Assembly: GCF_017377795.1 (NCBI RefSeq) | Contig: NZ_JAFRDR010000002.1 | Coordinates: 372,001-436,000, forward strand | Reading direction: 5' to 3' | From: Williamsia soli | Lineage (GTDB): Bacteria; Actinomycetota; Actinomycetes; Mycobacteriales; Mycobacteriaceae | Length of the DNA stretch: 64,000 nt | Part shown: positions 23,326-31,308 of the stretch, in pieces | How the letters are laid out: every line of letters begins with the position of its first letter | How positions within the stretch are numbered: the stretch's first letter is position 1 | Translations under genes and position numbers: made by a program | Notes under the pieces: generated by a model | Database searches by the model: none | What the model was told of the DNA's origin: nothing | Seen by the model: the letters and a program-made list of their open reading frames with translations, nothing else

Positions 23326-23892
23326 TTGCCGAAGGTAAGCCAAGACCACCTGGAAGCCCGGCGGCATCAGATCCTCGACGGTGCGCGCCGTTGTTTTGCC
23401 GAGTTCGGCTACGACGGCGCCACCGTGCGCCGGCTCGAGGAGGCAACGTCCCTGTCTCGGGGTGCGATATTCCATCACTTCCGGGACAAGGAGGCGTTGT
23501 TCCTCGCGCTGGCGCACGAGGACGCCGAGAGGATGGCTGACGTCGCGGCCAATCAGGGTCTTGTCCAGGTCATGCGCGACATGCTCAACCGGCCGGAGGA
23601 CTTCGACTGGCTGGGTACCCGGCTGGAGATCGCACGAAAGTTGCGGACGGACCCCGGTTTTCGTACCGAGTGGAAGGCTCGGTCGGCAGAGCTCGAGTCG
23701 GCGACGCTGGCTCGGCTCGAACGTCAGCGAACGGCGGGCCGACTACGCGACGACATCCCCACGACTGTGCTGGTCGCCTACCTCGATCTGATCCTCGACG
23801 GTCTGACCACTCGTTTGGCCACGGGCTCGGCGACAGACGATCTGCATGCCGTGCTCGACCTCGTCGAAGCGTCGGTTCGCCGACCTCAATAA
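23326..23892 (+). CDS. acnR: TetR-family repressor of aconitase (AcnR-like)
   Basis: A 188-residue TetR regulator starting at TTG, 16 bp after acn. The N-terminal helix-turn-helix (about residues 10-55) includes R-R-H-Q-I-L-D-G-A-R-R-C-F-A-E-F-G-Y and S-R-G-A-I-F-H-H-F-R-D-K. The opening P-K-V-S-Q-D-H-L-E-A-R-R is characteristic of the AcnR/Rv1474c group. The C-terminal ligand domain contains R-x-E-I-A-R-K-L-R-T-D-P-G-F; in C. glutamicum AcnR this domain binds citrate-Mg. Co-transcription with acn and the matching operator make the assignment strong. Confidence 0.92.
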   Translation: MPKVSQDHLEARRHQILDGARRCFAEFGYDGATVRRLEEATSLSRGAIFHHFRDKEALFLALAHEDAERMADVAANQGLVQVMRDMLNRPEDFDWLGTRLEIARKLRTDPGFRTEWKARSAELESATLARLERQRTAGRLRDDIPTTVLVAYLDLILDGLTTRLATGSATDDLHAVLDLVEASVRRPQ

Positions 23893-23978
23893 GCCTCGGG
23901 AGTACGTGGCCGTGTGATAGTTCTGGTTAACATACGGTGGCCGAACTGACGGCCGACCGCCAGAGCCGGAGGTCATAG

Positions 23979-25505
23979 ATGTTCCCGGGCAATTTTGTCG
24001 CCACCACCCCTGACAAGGTCGCGGTCGTGCGCCCCGCGACCGGTGAGTCGATCACCTACGCGGAGCTCGATCGCGACTCGATAAAACTCGCCCACTATCT
24101 ACGCGACCTCGGCCTCAGCCGAGGTGACAGCGTGGCGATGGTATCCACCAACGACATCCGGATGCTCGTGATCTATTGGGCGGCAGTACGTTCAGGCATG
24201 TACGTGACCGCCATCAACAACCATCTCACCGCGGACGAGACCAACTACATCCTCGGCGATTGCGGAGCAGTAGCTCTGTTCGCCTCTGCCGAGGTCGCCG
24301 ATGCGGTCTCCGCCGTCGAGCAGGTGCCGACGGTCACCCACCGCATCGCATGGGCCGGCGAGATCGCTGGTTTCGAGTCGTACGACAAAATCCTCGCAGC
24401 CGCGTCGGATGCGCCCCTGGGCGATCAACCGCGCGGTCAGGACATGCTGTATTCGTCAGGGACGACAGGACGTCCCAAAGGCATCAAGGTACCGTTGCAG
24501 GACGGCCAGGTGAACGAGATCTCCGATCCCTACACCGCCGTCTTCTCCCTTATCTACGGCTTCGACCAAGAGTGCGTTTACCTATGCCCCGCCCCGCTGT
24601 ATCACGCAGCGCCGCTGCGTTATTGCGGCATGGTCAATTCGGTCGGCGGCACCGTGGTCCTGATGGATCGCTTCGACGCCGAAGGCGCACTGCAGCTGAT
24701 CGACGAGTACAAGGTGACCCACAGTCAGTGGGTGCCGACGATGTTCATCCGCATGCTCAAACTGCCCGAGGAAACTCGCATGAAGTACGACGTGAGCAGC
24801 CTCAAGATCGCGATCCACGCCGCTGCACCGTGCCCACCCGAGGTCAAGCAGGCAATGATTGCCTGGTGGGGCCCGGTCATTCACGAGTACTACGCATCGA
24901 CCGAAGGTTCGGGAGCCACCTTCATCAACAGCGAGCAGGCGCTCGCCCATCCCGGCTCGGTCGGTCAACCACTGCTCGGCGTGATCCGGATCTGTGCCGA
25001 CGACGGCACTCTACTCCCGACGGGTGAGATCGGCACGGTGTACTTCGAGCGCGACGAGTTGCCCTTCGAGTATTACAACGATCCCGAGAAGACCAGGGCT
25101 GCGCAGCATCCCGACCATCCCGCGTGGACCACAAGCGGCGACGTCGGTTATGTCGACGACGAGGGATTCCTGTATCTGACCGACCGCAAGTCGTTCATGA
25201 TCATCTCCGGAGGCGTCAACATCTATCCGCAGGAGGCCGAGAACATCCTCATCGGTCATCCCGCCGTCTTCGACATCGGCATCATCGGCGTGCCCGACCC
25301 CGACCTCGGCGAGGTCGCGAAGGCGTGCGTGCAACTCGAGCCAGGGATCGAGGGGACCGATGAGTTGGCGACAGAACTGACCGATTTGGCGCGGTCACGG
25401 CTGGCGCATTACAAGGTGCCGAAGAGTATCGACTTCGTCGATTCACTGCCGCGCACACCGACCGGCAAGCTCGTCAAACGTGAACTCCAGGCCCGGTACG
25501 TCTGA
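23979..25505 (+). CDS. acyl-CoA synthetase (AMP-forming, FadD-like)
   Basis: A 508-residue adenylate-forming enzyme that activates a carboxylic acid to its acyl-CoA. The P-loop-like Y-S-S-G-T-T-G-R-P-K-G-I-K lies at about residues 157-169. Y-Y-A-S-T-E-G-S-G (about 305) and T-S-G-D-V-G-Y-V-D-D (about 385) form the adenylate site. The hinge D-R-K-S-F-M-I-I-S-G-G-V-N-I-Y-P-Q-E-x-E is at about 402-421, and the catalytic Lys is in P-x-T-P-T-G-K-L-V-K-R-E near the C-terminus. GGAGG 6 bases before the ATG supports the start. Substrate chain length is not evident; it resembles mycobacterial FadD4-type ligases. It ends against a bidirectional hairpin. Confidence 0.9.
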   Translation: MFPGNFVATTPDKVAVVRPATGESITYAELDRDSIKLAHYLRDLGLSRGDSVAMVSTNDIRMLVIYWAAVRSGMYVTAINNHLTADETNYILGDCGAVALFASAEVADAVSAVEQVPTVTHRIAWAGEIAGFESYDKILAAASDAPLGDQPRGQDMLYSSGTTGRPKGIKVPLQDGQVNEISDPYTAVFSLIYGFDQECVYLCPAPLYHAAPLRYCGMVNSVGGTVVLMDRFDAEGALQLIDEYKVTHSQWVPTMFIRMLKLPEETRMKYDVSSLKIAIHAAAPCPPEVKQAMIAWWGPVIHEYYASTEGSGATFINSEQALAHPGSVGQPLLGVIRICADDGTLLPTGEIGTVYFERDELPFEYYNDPEKTRAAQHPDHPAWTTSGDVGYVDDEGFLYLTDRKSFMIISGGVNIYPQEAENILIGHPAVFDIGIIGVPDPDLGEVAKACVQLEPGIEGTDELATELTDLARSRLAHYKVPKSIDFVDSLPRTPTGKLVKRELQARYV

Positions 25506-25513
25506 CCCGAACT

Positions 25514-25580
25514 CCCGATTTTGGTGGGTTTTGGCGACCGCGACCTGGGCGAACGCTCGCCGAAACCCACCAAGATCGGG
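25514..25580. terminator. bidirectional hairpin terminator, repeat-family copy B
   Basis: Arms 25514-25531 and 25563-25580 are 18-nt inverted repeats with one mismatch, closing a loop that itself contains GGCGA/TCGCC complementarity. It fills the whole space between the convergent acyl-CoA synthetase and ABC-F genes. The minus strand shows the shared core CAGGTnnnGnnCGCCAnAA at 25529-25547. Confidence 0.8.
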
Positions 25581-27212
25581 CTAGGCCAGTTCGATGATCT
25601 CCTGGTAGTCCGCCGACCAGTGATCCTCGGTGCCGTCGGGCAGCAGGATCACGCGTTGCGGATCCAGCGCCGCCGCCGCACCCGGATCGTGGGTGACGAG
25701 GACCACGGCGCCCTTGTAACTACGGAGCGCGTCCAGGACCTGCTCACGCGAGATCGGATCGAGGTTGTTGGTGGGCTCGTCGAGCAACAGCACATTGGCT
25801 GCAGACGAGACCAACCCCGCCAGCGCCAGACGGGTCTTCTCACCGCCCGACAGCGTTCCTGCGGGCTGATCGAGCTGCGGACCGGTGAACATGAACGCGC
25901 CGAGAAGCCCGCGCAGGTCCTGCTCGCCCGCGTCGGGTGCGGCGTGGCGGATGTTGTCCCAGACGCTGGCCTGATCGTCGAGCGTTTCGTGCTCCTGGGC
26001 GAAATAGCCGATCTTCAGCCCGTATCCGGGTTCCAGCGTGCCCCGTTCGGCGGTTTCGACGCCTGCCAGCAGTCGCAACAGCGTGGTCTTACCCGCGCCG
26101 TTGAGACCGAGGACGACCACGCGGCTCCCCCGGTCGATGGCGAGATCGACGCCGGCGAAGATCTCCAGCGATCCGTACATCTTCGTCAGCCCCGACGCCA
26201 TCAACGGGGTCTTGCCGCACGACGCCGGATCCGGGAATCTGATCTTGGCGGTGCGATCGGCCACCCGCTCGTCGTCGAGGTTCTCGATCATCCGCTCGGC
26301 GCGTTTCAGCATGTTCTGAGCAGCAACGGCTTTGGTGGCCTTCGCCCCCATCTTGGCTGCCTGGACGCGGAGAGCGCCCGCCTTCTTCTCGGCGTTGGCA
26401 CGTTCTCGTTTACGTCGCTGTTCGTCTGTCGCACGCGCGTCGAGATATTTCTGCCAGCTCATGTTGTAGATGTCGGCCTCGCCTCGAACGGCATCGAGGA
26501 ACCACACGCGATTCACCACCTCGCCGAGCAGCTCGACGTCGTGACTGATGACCACCAAGCCGCCGTCGTGGTTGAGCAGGAATGACCGCAGCCAGGTGAT
26601 GGAGTCGGCGTCGAGGTGGTTGGTCGGCTCGTCGAGCAACAAGGTGGTACCCGACTTACCGCCGCTACCGTCCGAGGCCGCGAAGAGGATGCGGGCGAGC
26701 TCGATGCGACGGCGCTGTCCGCCCGAGAGTGTCCGCAGCGGCTGCGCGAGCACCCGGTCGGGTAGCCCGAGACTGTTGCAGATCCGAGCGGCCTCGGATT
26801 CGGCGACATATCCGCCGAGCGACGAGAACCGATCCTCGAGTACTCCGTAGCGATCGACAGCCTTGTCGCGCGCCTTCTCGTCGACGACCTCGGCCATCAG
26901 CGCCTGCTGCTTCTCCAGATCGCGCAAGAGGGTGTCGAGACCGCGGGCGGAGAGCACCCGGTCCTTCGCAAGCACCTCCAGATCGCCCTCACGCGGATCC
27001 TGGGGCAAGTAGCCGATCTCACCACTGTTGGTGATCGAACCGGCGTAAGGTTCGCCTTCACCGGCCAGAATGCGCATCGTGGTGGTCTTGCCGGCACCGT
27101 TGCGGCCGACCAACCCGATGCGGTCGCCGGGCTGCACCCGTAGCGCCGGACCAGGGGCGCTCAGGAGGGTGCGTACGCCTGCGCGCACTTCGAGGTCAGT
27201 TGCCGTAATCAC
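25581..27212 (-). CDS. ABC-F family ATP-binding protein (Rv1473-like)
   Basis: A 543-residue soluble protein with two ATP-binding cassettes and no membrane domain, typical of ABC-F factors that act on the ribosome. First cassette: Walker A G-R-N-G-A-G-K-T-T (about 37-45), signature L-S-G-G-Q-R-R-R (about 155). Second cassette: Walker A G-L-N-G-A-G-K-T-T (about 355-363), signature L-S-G-G-E-K-T-R (about 440). The charged interdomain linker (about 240-310) is the expected P-site tRNA interaction motif. Some members protect against ribosome-targeting antibiotics; this one cannot be assigned. The GTG at 27212 is preceded by TACACT with 8 bases between, indicating a leaderless start and giving the length of the mycobacterial homologue. 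Confidence 0.92.
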   Translation of the reverse strand: MITATDLEVRAGVRTLLSAPGPALRVQPGDRIGLVGRNGAGKTTTMRILAGEGEPYAGSITNSGEIGYLPQDPREGDLEVLAKDRVLSARGLDTLLRDLEKQQALMAEVVDEKARDKAVDRYGVLEDRFSSLGGYVAESEAARICNSLGLPDRVLAQPLRTLSGGQRRRIELARILFAASDGSGGKSGTTLLLDEPTNHLDADSITWLRSFLLNHDGGLVVISHDVELLGEVVNRVWFLDAVRGEADIYNMSWQKYLDARATDEQRRKRERANAEKKAGALRVQAAKMGAKATKAVAAQNMLKRAERMIENLDDERVADRTAKIRFPDPASCGKTPLMASGLTKMYGSLEIFAGVDLAIDRGSRVVVLGLNGAGKTTLLRLLAGVETAERGTLEPGYGLKIGYFAQEHETLDDQASVWDNIRHAAPDAGEQDLRGLLGAFMFTGPQLDQPAGTLSGGEKTRLALAGLVSSAANVLLLDEPTNNLDPISREQVLDALRSYKGAVVLVTHDPGAAAALDPQRVILLPDGTEDHWSADYQEIIELA

Positions 27213-27220
27213 GACGCGCC

Positions 27221-27243
27221 AGTGTACGCCAAAACGATACGGT
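27221..27243. promoter_or_regulatory. overlapping divergent leaderless promoters
   Basis: Only 37 bp separate the ABC-F GTG and the cyclase ATG. A minus-strand -10 TACACT (27221-27226 on the plus strand as AGTGTA) and a plus-strand -10 TACGGT (27238-27243) stand 8 and 6 bases before the respective starts. Each promoter's -35 region must fall on or beyond the other gene's start, so the two polymerases probably compete. Confidence 0.6.
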
Positions 27244-27249
27244 GCCCGT

Positions 27250-28383
27250 ATGACGAACCATCTCGTCGACCTCGCCGTGGTCGGAGCCGGTCCCGCCGGC
27301 CGCGCAATCGCCCACCGCGGCGCGGGCGCGGGTCTGTGCGCGTCCATCATCGACCCCGACGTCGACGCGCGCTGGAAGCCCACCTACGCAGCGTGGGCCG
27401 ACGACCTTCCCGACTGGCTCATGCCATCGGTGGTGACTGCCTCAAGCCCGACCGTCGCGGTATACACGCCGGCGCGGAAGGTGCTCGACAGGGCATACGT
27501 CACGTTGGGAACAGCGGAACTCCAGGAGTCGCTGACGCTTGACGGCGTCTCCGTTCAGCCGCATCGGGCCGCGGTCGTCGGACGCGATTCGGTGCAACTC
27601 GACGACGGCACCGTGGTGCGAGCCCGCTGCGTGGTGGATGCACGAGGTTTGCGTGATCCCCGCGCCCCCGCGCAAACCGCGTACGGGATCGTCGTGGCAC
27701 GGTCGGTTGCCGAACCAATACTCGAAGGCGCCGGGGCCATCCTCATGGATTGGCGTGGCGCACACGATGATCCGACCCCGACGTTCCTCTACGTGATCCC
27801 GCTCGACGACGACCGGGTTCTTCTGGAAGAGACATGCCTGGCTGCTGCGCCGGCGATGTCGATCCGAGAACTGCGCGGACGTCTCACCGCGCGACTCGGA
27901 CACCTCGGACTCGATATCAGTGACCTCGACGTCCTGGACACGGAGAAGGTGCACTTCGCACTACTCGACACCGCACGTCGTCCCTGGCAACCCGGCAGGC
28001 CACTCAGGTTCGGAGCCGGAGGTGGGATGTTGCACCCGGCAACGGGTTACAGCGTCGCCGAGTCGCTGAGCGCAGCAGATGAACTGATCGGCGCCGTGGC
28101 CACCGGCGACGATCCGGCCCGGGCGCTGTGGCCGTGGCAGGCGAGGGCGGTGTACCGGTTGCGCGTGCGTGGGTTGACGGCTCTGCTCAACCTGCCCCAA
28201 TCGGATCTCGCGGGATTCTTCGATGCGTTCTTCGCAGCTCCGGCTCGTCATCGCCGCGCCTACCTCAGCGGCCGCCGACACGTCGGGGGAACCCTCGGGG
28301 CAATGGCCGGAACCGCATTTCACGCAGATATGAAGTTGTCTGGCAACATAATCCGATCGGCAATGCGTTCGGAGAACGGGTGA
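27250..28383 (+). CDS. crtL: lycopene cyclase (CrtL/CrtLm type, FAD-dependent)
   Basis: A 377-residue flavoprotein that cyclises the psi-ends of lycopene to beta-rings for carotenoid synthesis. The N-terminal dinucleotide fold is D-L-A-V-V-G-A-G-P-A-G-R-A (about 6-18). Family motifs include D-P-x-T-F-L-Y-V-I-P-L-D-D-x-R-V-L-L-E-E-T-C-L (about 175-198) and the G-A-G-G-G-M-L-H-P-A-T-G-Y-S segment (about 256-270). It resembles the rhodococcal lycopene beta-monocyclase CrtLm, but mono- versus bicyclase activity cannot be told from sequence. No other carotenoid gene is nearby, so the pathway must be encoded elsewhere. Confidence 0.85.
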   Translation: MTNHLVDLAVVGAGPAGRAIAHRGAGAGLCASIIDPDVDARWKPTYAAWADDLPDWLMPSVVTASSPTVAVYTPARKVLDRAYVTLGTAELQESLTLDGVSVQPHRAAVVGRDSVQLDDGTVVRARCVVDARGLRDPRAPAQTAYGIVVARSVAEPILEGAGAILMDWRGAHDDPTPTFLYVIPLDDDRVLLEETCLAAAPAMSIRELRGRLTARLGHLGLDISDLDVLDTEKVHFALLDTARRPWQPGRPLRFGAGGGMLHPATGYSVAESLSAADELIGAVATGDDPARALWPWQARAVYRLRVRGLTALLNLPQSDLAGFFDAFFAAPARHRRAYLSGRRHVGGTLGAMAGTAFHADMKLSGNIIRSAMRSENG

Positions 28384-28386
28384 CGT

Positions 28387-28947
28387 TCAGTTGTTGGCGC
28401 CGCGATGAAGAAGCATCTGGACCTCGACGTCAGACCCCGCGAGCGAACGCTGCACTTGGTGGCGGACTGCCCTCAGCACCTCGATGAGGTCACGGCCGTC
28501 AGCGGTCGGGTCGGCGGTGATGGTCAACTCGAGGATCGGCGTCTTTCCCTCGACGTAACTGCGGGTTCGCGTCGACTGGATTCGGCGGTGCCGCTCCAGC
28601 GACTTCGCAGCCGCCTTGCCCACGTCAGTGACCGACACCGCACAGGTTCCACCGACCATGGGGGAATCGGAGCCCACCGACGCCGTGCGGAACCGATTCG
28701 GTCGTAGATTGGCGATCAACAGCGACACACCGAGCACGGCGAGAATGACGGTCGTGGCGAGCAGCGCCCACGACCACCAGGACTGGTCTGCTGCCGTGTC
28801 GATTGCGGTGTTGTCCACCCTCTCGAGCGAGTCCACGACCACTGCGACACCCTGCCACCACAGCACTGCCACCACCCCGCCCGCGACCAGTGCCACACCG
28901 GCTGTCGCGACCACCAGTCGATCAACTATGTGTACCGTGCGTCTCAC
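28387..28947 (-). CDS. DUF6286-like membrane protein of the Asp23 cluster
   Basis: A 186-residue protein with two transmembrane helices (about residues 8-30 and 57-78) and a C-terminal soluble domain. The R-x-x-x-x-x-Y-V-E-G-K-T-P-I-L-E-L-T-I-T segment and the D-V-E-V-Q-M-L-L tail are the visible landmarks. The topology is that of AmaP-like membrane anchors for Asp23. The GTG start overlaps the upstream stop by 4 bp (GTGA) and has GGAAGGA 8 bases upstream. Last gene of the six-gene minus-strand unit; it ends 3 bp from the convergent cyclase. Confidence 0.75.
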   Translation of the reverse strand: MRRTVHIVDRLVVATAGVALVAGGVVAVLWWQGVAVVVDSLERVDNTAIDTAADQSWWSWALLATTVILAVLGVSLLIANLRPNRFRTASVGSDSPMVGGTCAVSVTDVGKAAAKSLERHRRIQSTRTRSYVEGKTPILELTITADPTADGRDLIEVLRAVRHQVQRSLAGSDVEVQMLLHRGANN

Positions 28948-29945
28948 GTCGAAAGTCCTTCCGTCATATCGGCCGGGAGCGGGGGCGCGCTGTGGTCCAG
29001 CACGATTTTCGGCGGCGACTCGAGCCACTGGAGCGCGTCGTCGAGCCGCTCCCGCAGCGATGCACCGTCGGAGCCTGGTTGTCCCAGAACCGTCACCTTC
29101 GCCCGCCCTTTGACAACCGTCGTGGTGGCCGAGACCGTGGTGTCGTCGTCGAGCGCTATCGCGCTGAGCCGCCTCGCGATGTCGGTGTCCCGGGTCCACA
29201 CACCGGGTGCGGCCGTGATGGCCCGGTGGGTGCGAGCGCGGGGCCTGATGGCGTTGTAGAGCAGCCAGAGTCCCACCACGATGGCGCCGATCGCCGCGGT
29301 GACCATCCACGTCTGCCACGCGGTACCGGACAACCACCCGGCGGCATCTTCCAGCCAGGGCTCGGAATCGTAATGGCCCTCGGACACCGCGTATTCGCGG
29401 CCGACCACCACTGCTGCGAGCACCGCCACCAGACCGAGCAGGGCGGCGAGCAGTGCCGCGGCCGGGTACCTACGCGGAGTCCGATCATGTCGGGTCAGCA
29501 CCGAATCCGGCGATTCTTGCTGCGCTGAGACGATGTCGCCGATTTCTTCGCTGAGCAGCAACTCGGATTGCGTGACTTCCACGACGTCCACGTCGACCCG
29601 CGAGGGCCGGCGACCGGTCAGTCGCGTCAACACCTCGGCGACGTGGCGCTGCACGGCGGCCGACACCTCGGCCGCCGACGATGGCCAGGCGATGGCGATC
29701 TCGACCGCGATGGCGGGATGTCGGGACGCCGAATCTGCCAGAGCCCGCGGCAGATTGCGGCCGGTCAGGGAACCGAGCGTCACCGAGTACGCAACGACAC
29801 CCGGGACCTCCAGCGCTGCCTGGCGCGCGATCTGGGAGTAGACCCGAGCTTCGATGTGCAGGTCCCCGCGATCGGCGGGCGTGGCCGGAGGTTGCACGTG
29901 TAAGTCATGCGGCACAGATCGCTCAGCGATCGCGGTGTCAGCCAC
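28944..29945 (-). CDS. Asp23/Gls24-like protein with membrane anchor
   Basis: A 333-residue two-part protein. The N-terminal third (about 25-130) is Asp23-like (I-E-A-R-V-Y-S-Q-I-A-R-Q-A-A-L-E-V-P-G-V, then V-D-V-D-V-V-E-V-T). Two transmembrane helices follow (about 160-185 and 215-245). The C-terminal part (about 265-333) repeats the beta-alpha-beta pattern of the DUF6286 neighbour. It may thus fuse an Asp23 domain to its own anchor. The GTG at 29945 has GGAG 8 bases upstream and overlaps the preceding small gene by 8 bp; an earlier in-frame GTG would add a Cys-rich leader and is less likely. Confidence 0.7.
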   Translation of the reverse strand: MADTAIAERSVPHDLHVQPPATPADRGDLHIEARVYSQIARQAALEVPGVVAYSVTLGSLTGRNLPRALADSASRHPAIAVEIAIAWPSSAAEVSAAVQRHVAEVLTRLTGRRPSRVDVDVVEVTQSELLLSEEIGDIVSAQQESPDSVLTRHDRTPRRYPAAALLAALLGLVAVLAAVVVGREYAVSEGHYDSEPWLEDAAGWLSGTAWQTWMVTAAIGAIVVGLWLLYNAIRPRARTHRAITAAPGVWTRDTDIARRLSAIALDDDTTVSATTTVVKGRAKVTVLGQPGSDGASLRERLDDALQWLESPPKIVLDHSAPPLPADMTEGLST

Positions 29946-30117
29946 GGCCCTTGCTCCGCAGCAGCACACCGAGATCGATACGGCCGTCGCGATGCGCGCC
30001 GACCGCGAGACCCACCGCGCCGAAGACCAACGCGATCAGCAGACCGAAGAAGCCGCCGGTGGTGACCGCCAGTGCCAACATCAGGCCCACGATCAGACCT
30101 AGGACGGTATTGCTCAT
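29938..30117 (-). CDS. small (59-aa) two-helix membrane protein, DUF2273-like
   Basis: ATG at 30117 opens a 59-codon frame: two closely spaced hydrophobic helices rich in Gly, Leu and Val (residues 4-21 and 23-42) and a basic end containing G-R-I-D-L-G-V-L-L-R-S-K-G-R-G. Size, topology and position between Asp23 genes match the small DUF2273 membrane proteins of Asp23/Gls24 operons. Its stop overlaps the next gene's start by 8 bp, which supports translation. Confidence 0.7.
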   Translation of the reverse strand: MSNTVLGLIVGLMLALAVTTGGFFGLLIALVFGAVGLAVGAHRDGRIDLGVLLRSKGRG

Positions 30118-30144
30118 GGAATACTCATTTCTCGAATCACTCAG

Positions 30145-30411
30145 TCAGATATCGATGTAACGAACACTTCCCGGAACCCACCGGGGTAGGACTCGTCGCC
30201 AGATCCGTCGCCTGGACCGAGTCCGCACGAACGTGGTCGGCTGGTCCCGCCTTGCGGCCGTTCCGAATTCAGCGTCAAGACGGGCCAGCGCCGCGTTCAT
30301 GGTCTCGGACCGACCTCCATGGTCCGGATGGTTCTCGCGGATGATCTGCCTGCGCCGCAGTCGGTATTCCGGATCAGACGAGCGGCCCGGCTCAGACCCT
30401 GGCGACGACAT
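30145..30411 (-). CDS. small protein with J-domain-like HPD motif
   Basis: An 88-residue basic protein. The segment R-R-R-Q-I-I-R-E-N-H-P-D-H-G-G (about residues 21-35), followed by a helix M-N-A-A-L-A-R-L-D-A-E-F, reproduces helix II, the HPD loop and helix III of a J domain, without helix IV and with a shortened helix I. The last 35 residues are Arg-rich. The ATG lies inside the end of the preceding Asp23-like gene (20-bp overlap). It could be a mini J-protein recruiting DnaK to envelope stress sites (inference), or the HPD could be chance. Confidence 0.6.
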   Translation of the reverse strand: MSSPGSEPGRSSDPEYRLRRRQIIRENHPDHGGRSETMNAALARLDAEFGTAARRDQPTTFVRTRSRRRIWRRVLPRWVPGSVRYIDI

Positions 30412-30685
30412 CCTCGACCACCACGGTTGCAGGCACACCGACAACACCGGACGCCACCCGCTGGACTTCCGCGGCCACCGCCCTGATGTCGTCGTCGACG
30501 AAGAGGACGACGTGGACCTCGACACCGAACTCGTCCAGCCGGACACCGTTGACACGACCGCCGGGAAGGTAGGTCGCGACCTCCCCGAGGACGCCGCCGT
30601 GAAGCTCCGCGACGCCGTCCAGGTCCGTCACAGCGGTCGCGACCTGCTGGGCGGGTGTCGCGCCACCTGCGGGCAAGCCACTCAC
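30392..30685 (-). CDS. short Asp23-like protein
   Basis: A 97-residue protein made of a single compact domain: G-V-A-E-L-H-G-G, then T-Y-L-P-G-G-R-V-N-G-V-R-L, E-V-H-V-V-L at about residues 55-60, a helix A-V-A-A-E-V-Q-R-V-A, and a closing V-V-V-E-D-V-V. This order is the core of Asp23 domains. GTG start overlapping the upstream stop by 4 bp (GTGA). Likely a cytoplasmic subunit of the same assembly. Confidence 0.65.
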   Translation of the reverse strand: MSGLPAGGATPAQQVATAVTDLDGVAELHGGVLGEVATYLPGGRVNGVRLDEFGVEVHVVLFVDDDIRAVAAEVQRVASGVVGVPATVVVEDVVARV

Positions 30686-31167
30686 TGGACTCGCGGGCTG
30701 GACTGGCCGTCGGACCCGATCTCGTCGCCGTCCAGATGCACGTCGTGCACTGTCACGTTGACCTCGGCTACTTCGAGACCGGTCATCTTCTCGATCGCAT
30801 CGATCACGTTGGACCGTACCGCCTGGGAGAGTTGATGAATGGCGACGCCGTAGTCGGCAACCAACCCGATGTCGACGGCGGCCTGCCGCTCACCGACCTC
30901 GACCGACACGCCCTGGGTGACGTTCGCAGACGCGCCAGGGATCGTCTCGCGCAGCTTTCCGACTGCGCGTGCTGCCCCGCCGCCCAGATCGTAGACACCG
31001 TCGACCTCGCGAGTAGCGATGCCGGCGATCTTGGCGATGACGACGTCGGCGATTGAGGTCTTGCCATGATCGCCCGCCACCACGTCCCCACCGATGGACG
31101 ATGCGACGATGTCTCGATCCGACGCCGAACCCGTTGCGCCAACAGTCTTTGTTGCTGCGGTTGTCAT
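30682..31167 (-). CDS. Asp23/Gls24 family envelope stress protein
   Basis: A 161-residue canonical Asp23 protein: the I-A-D-V-V-I-A-K-I-A-G-I-A-T-R-E-V-D-G-V-Y segment (about 41-61), G-V-S-V-E-V-G-E-R-Q-A-A-V-D-I-G-L-V-A-D-Y-G, and the end V-A-E-V-N-V-T-V-H-D-V. The preceding 35 residues are Thr/Ala/Ser-rich. AAGGAG 6 bases before the ATG gives it the best ribosome site of the cluster, as expected for the abundant first gene. Asp23 proteins of Gram-positive bacteria cover the inner face of the membrane and influence cell-wall stress responses. Confidence 0.85.
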   Translation of the reverse strand: MTTAATKTVGATGSASDRDIVASSIGGDVVAGDHGKTSIADVVIAKIAGIATREVDGVYDLGGGAARAVGKLRETIPGASANVTQGVSVEVGERQAAVDIGLVADYGVAIHQLSQAVRSNVIDAIEKMTGLEVAEVNVTVHDVHLDGDEIGSDGQSSPRVQ

Positions 31168-31199
31168 GAATGGCTCCTTGAGTTGATGGTCACGATTTC

Positions 31200-31226
31200 G
31201 GTGGACCCAAATCTTTCCGATCCACC
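31200..31226. promoter_or_regulatory. inverted repeat between the Asp23 operon and the sigma gene
   Basis: GGTGGACC (31200-31207) and GATCCACC (31219-31226) are 8-bp arms with one mismatch around an 11-bp spacer, centred about 46 bp from the asp23 start. The 141-bp divergent region holds no other strong dyad, so this may be an operator. A CATGCT hexamer (31297-31302) 6 bases before the sigma-factor GTG could be its -10. Confidence 0.4.
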
Positions 31227-31308
31227 TACTTAGACGATGGCTCGCATGCAAAGTGCACGCGCCACCACAAGTGACCTCCACCACTACCGCCTGTGGCATG
31301 CTTAACAA

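Noticed and set aside
28948-29337. Extended 316-codon reading of the DUF6286-like gene
   Set aside because: The first 130 codons overlap the Asp23-membrane gene in another frame and are His/Arg-rich; GGAAGGA and the GTGA overlap mark the true start.
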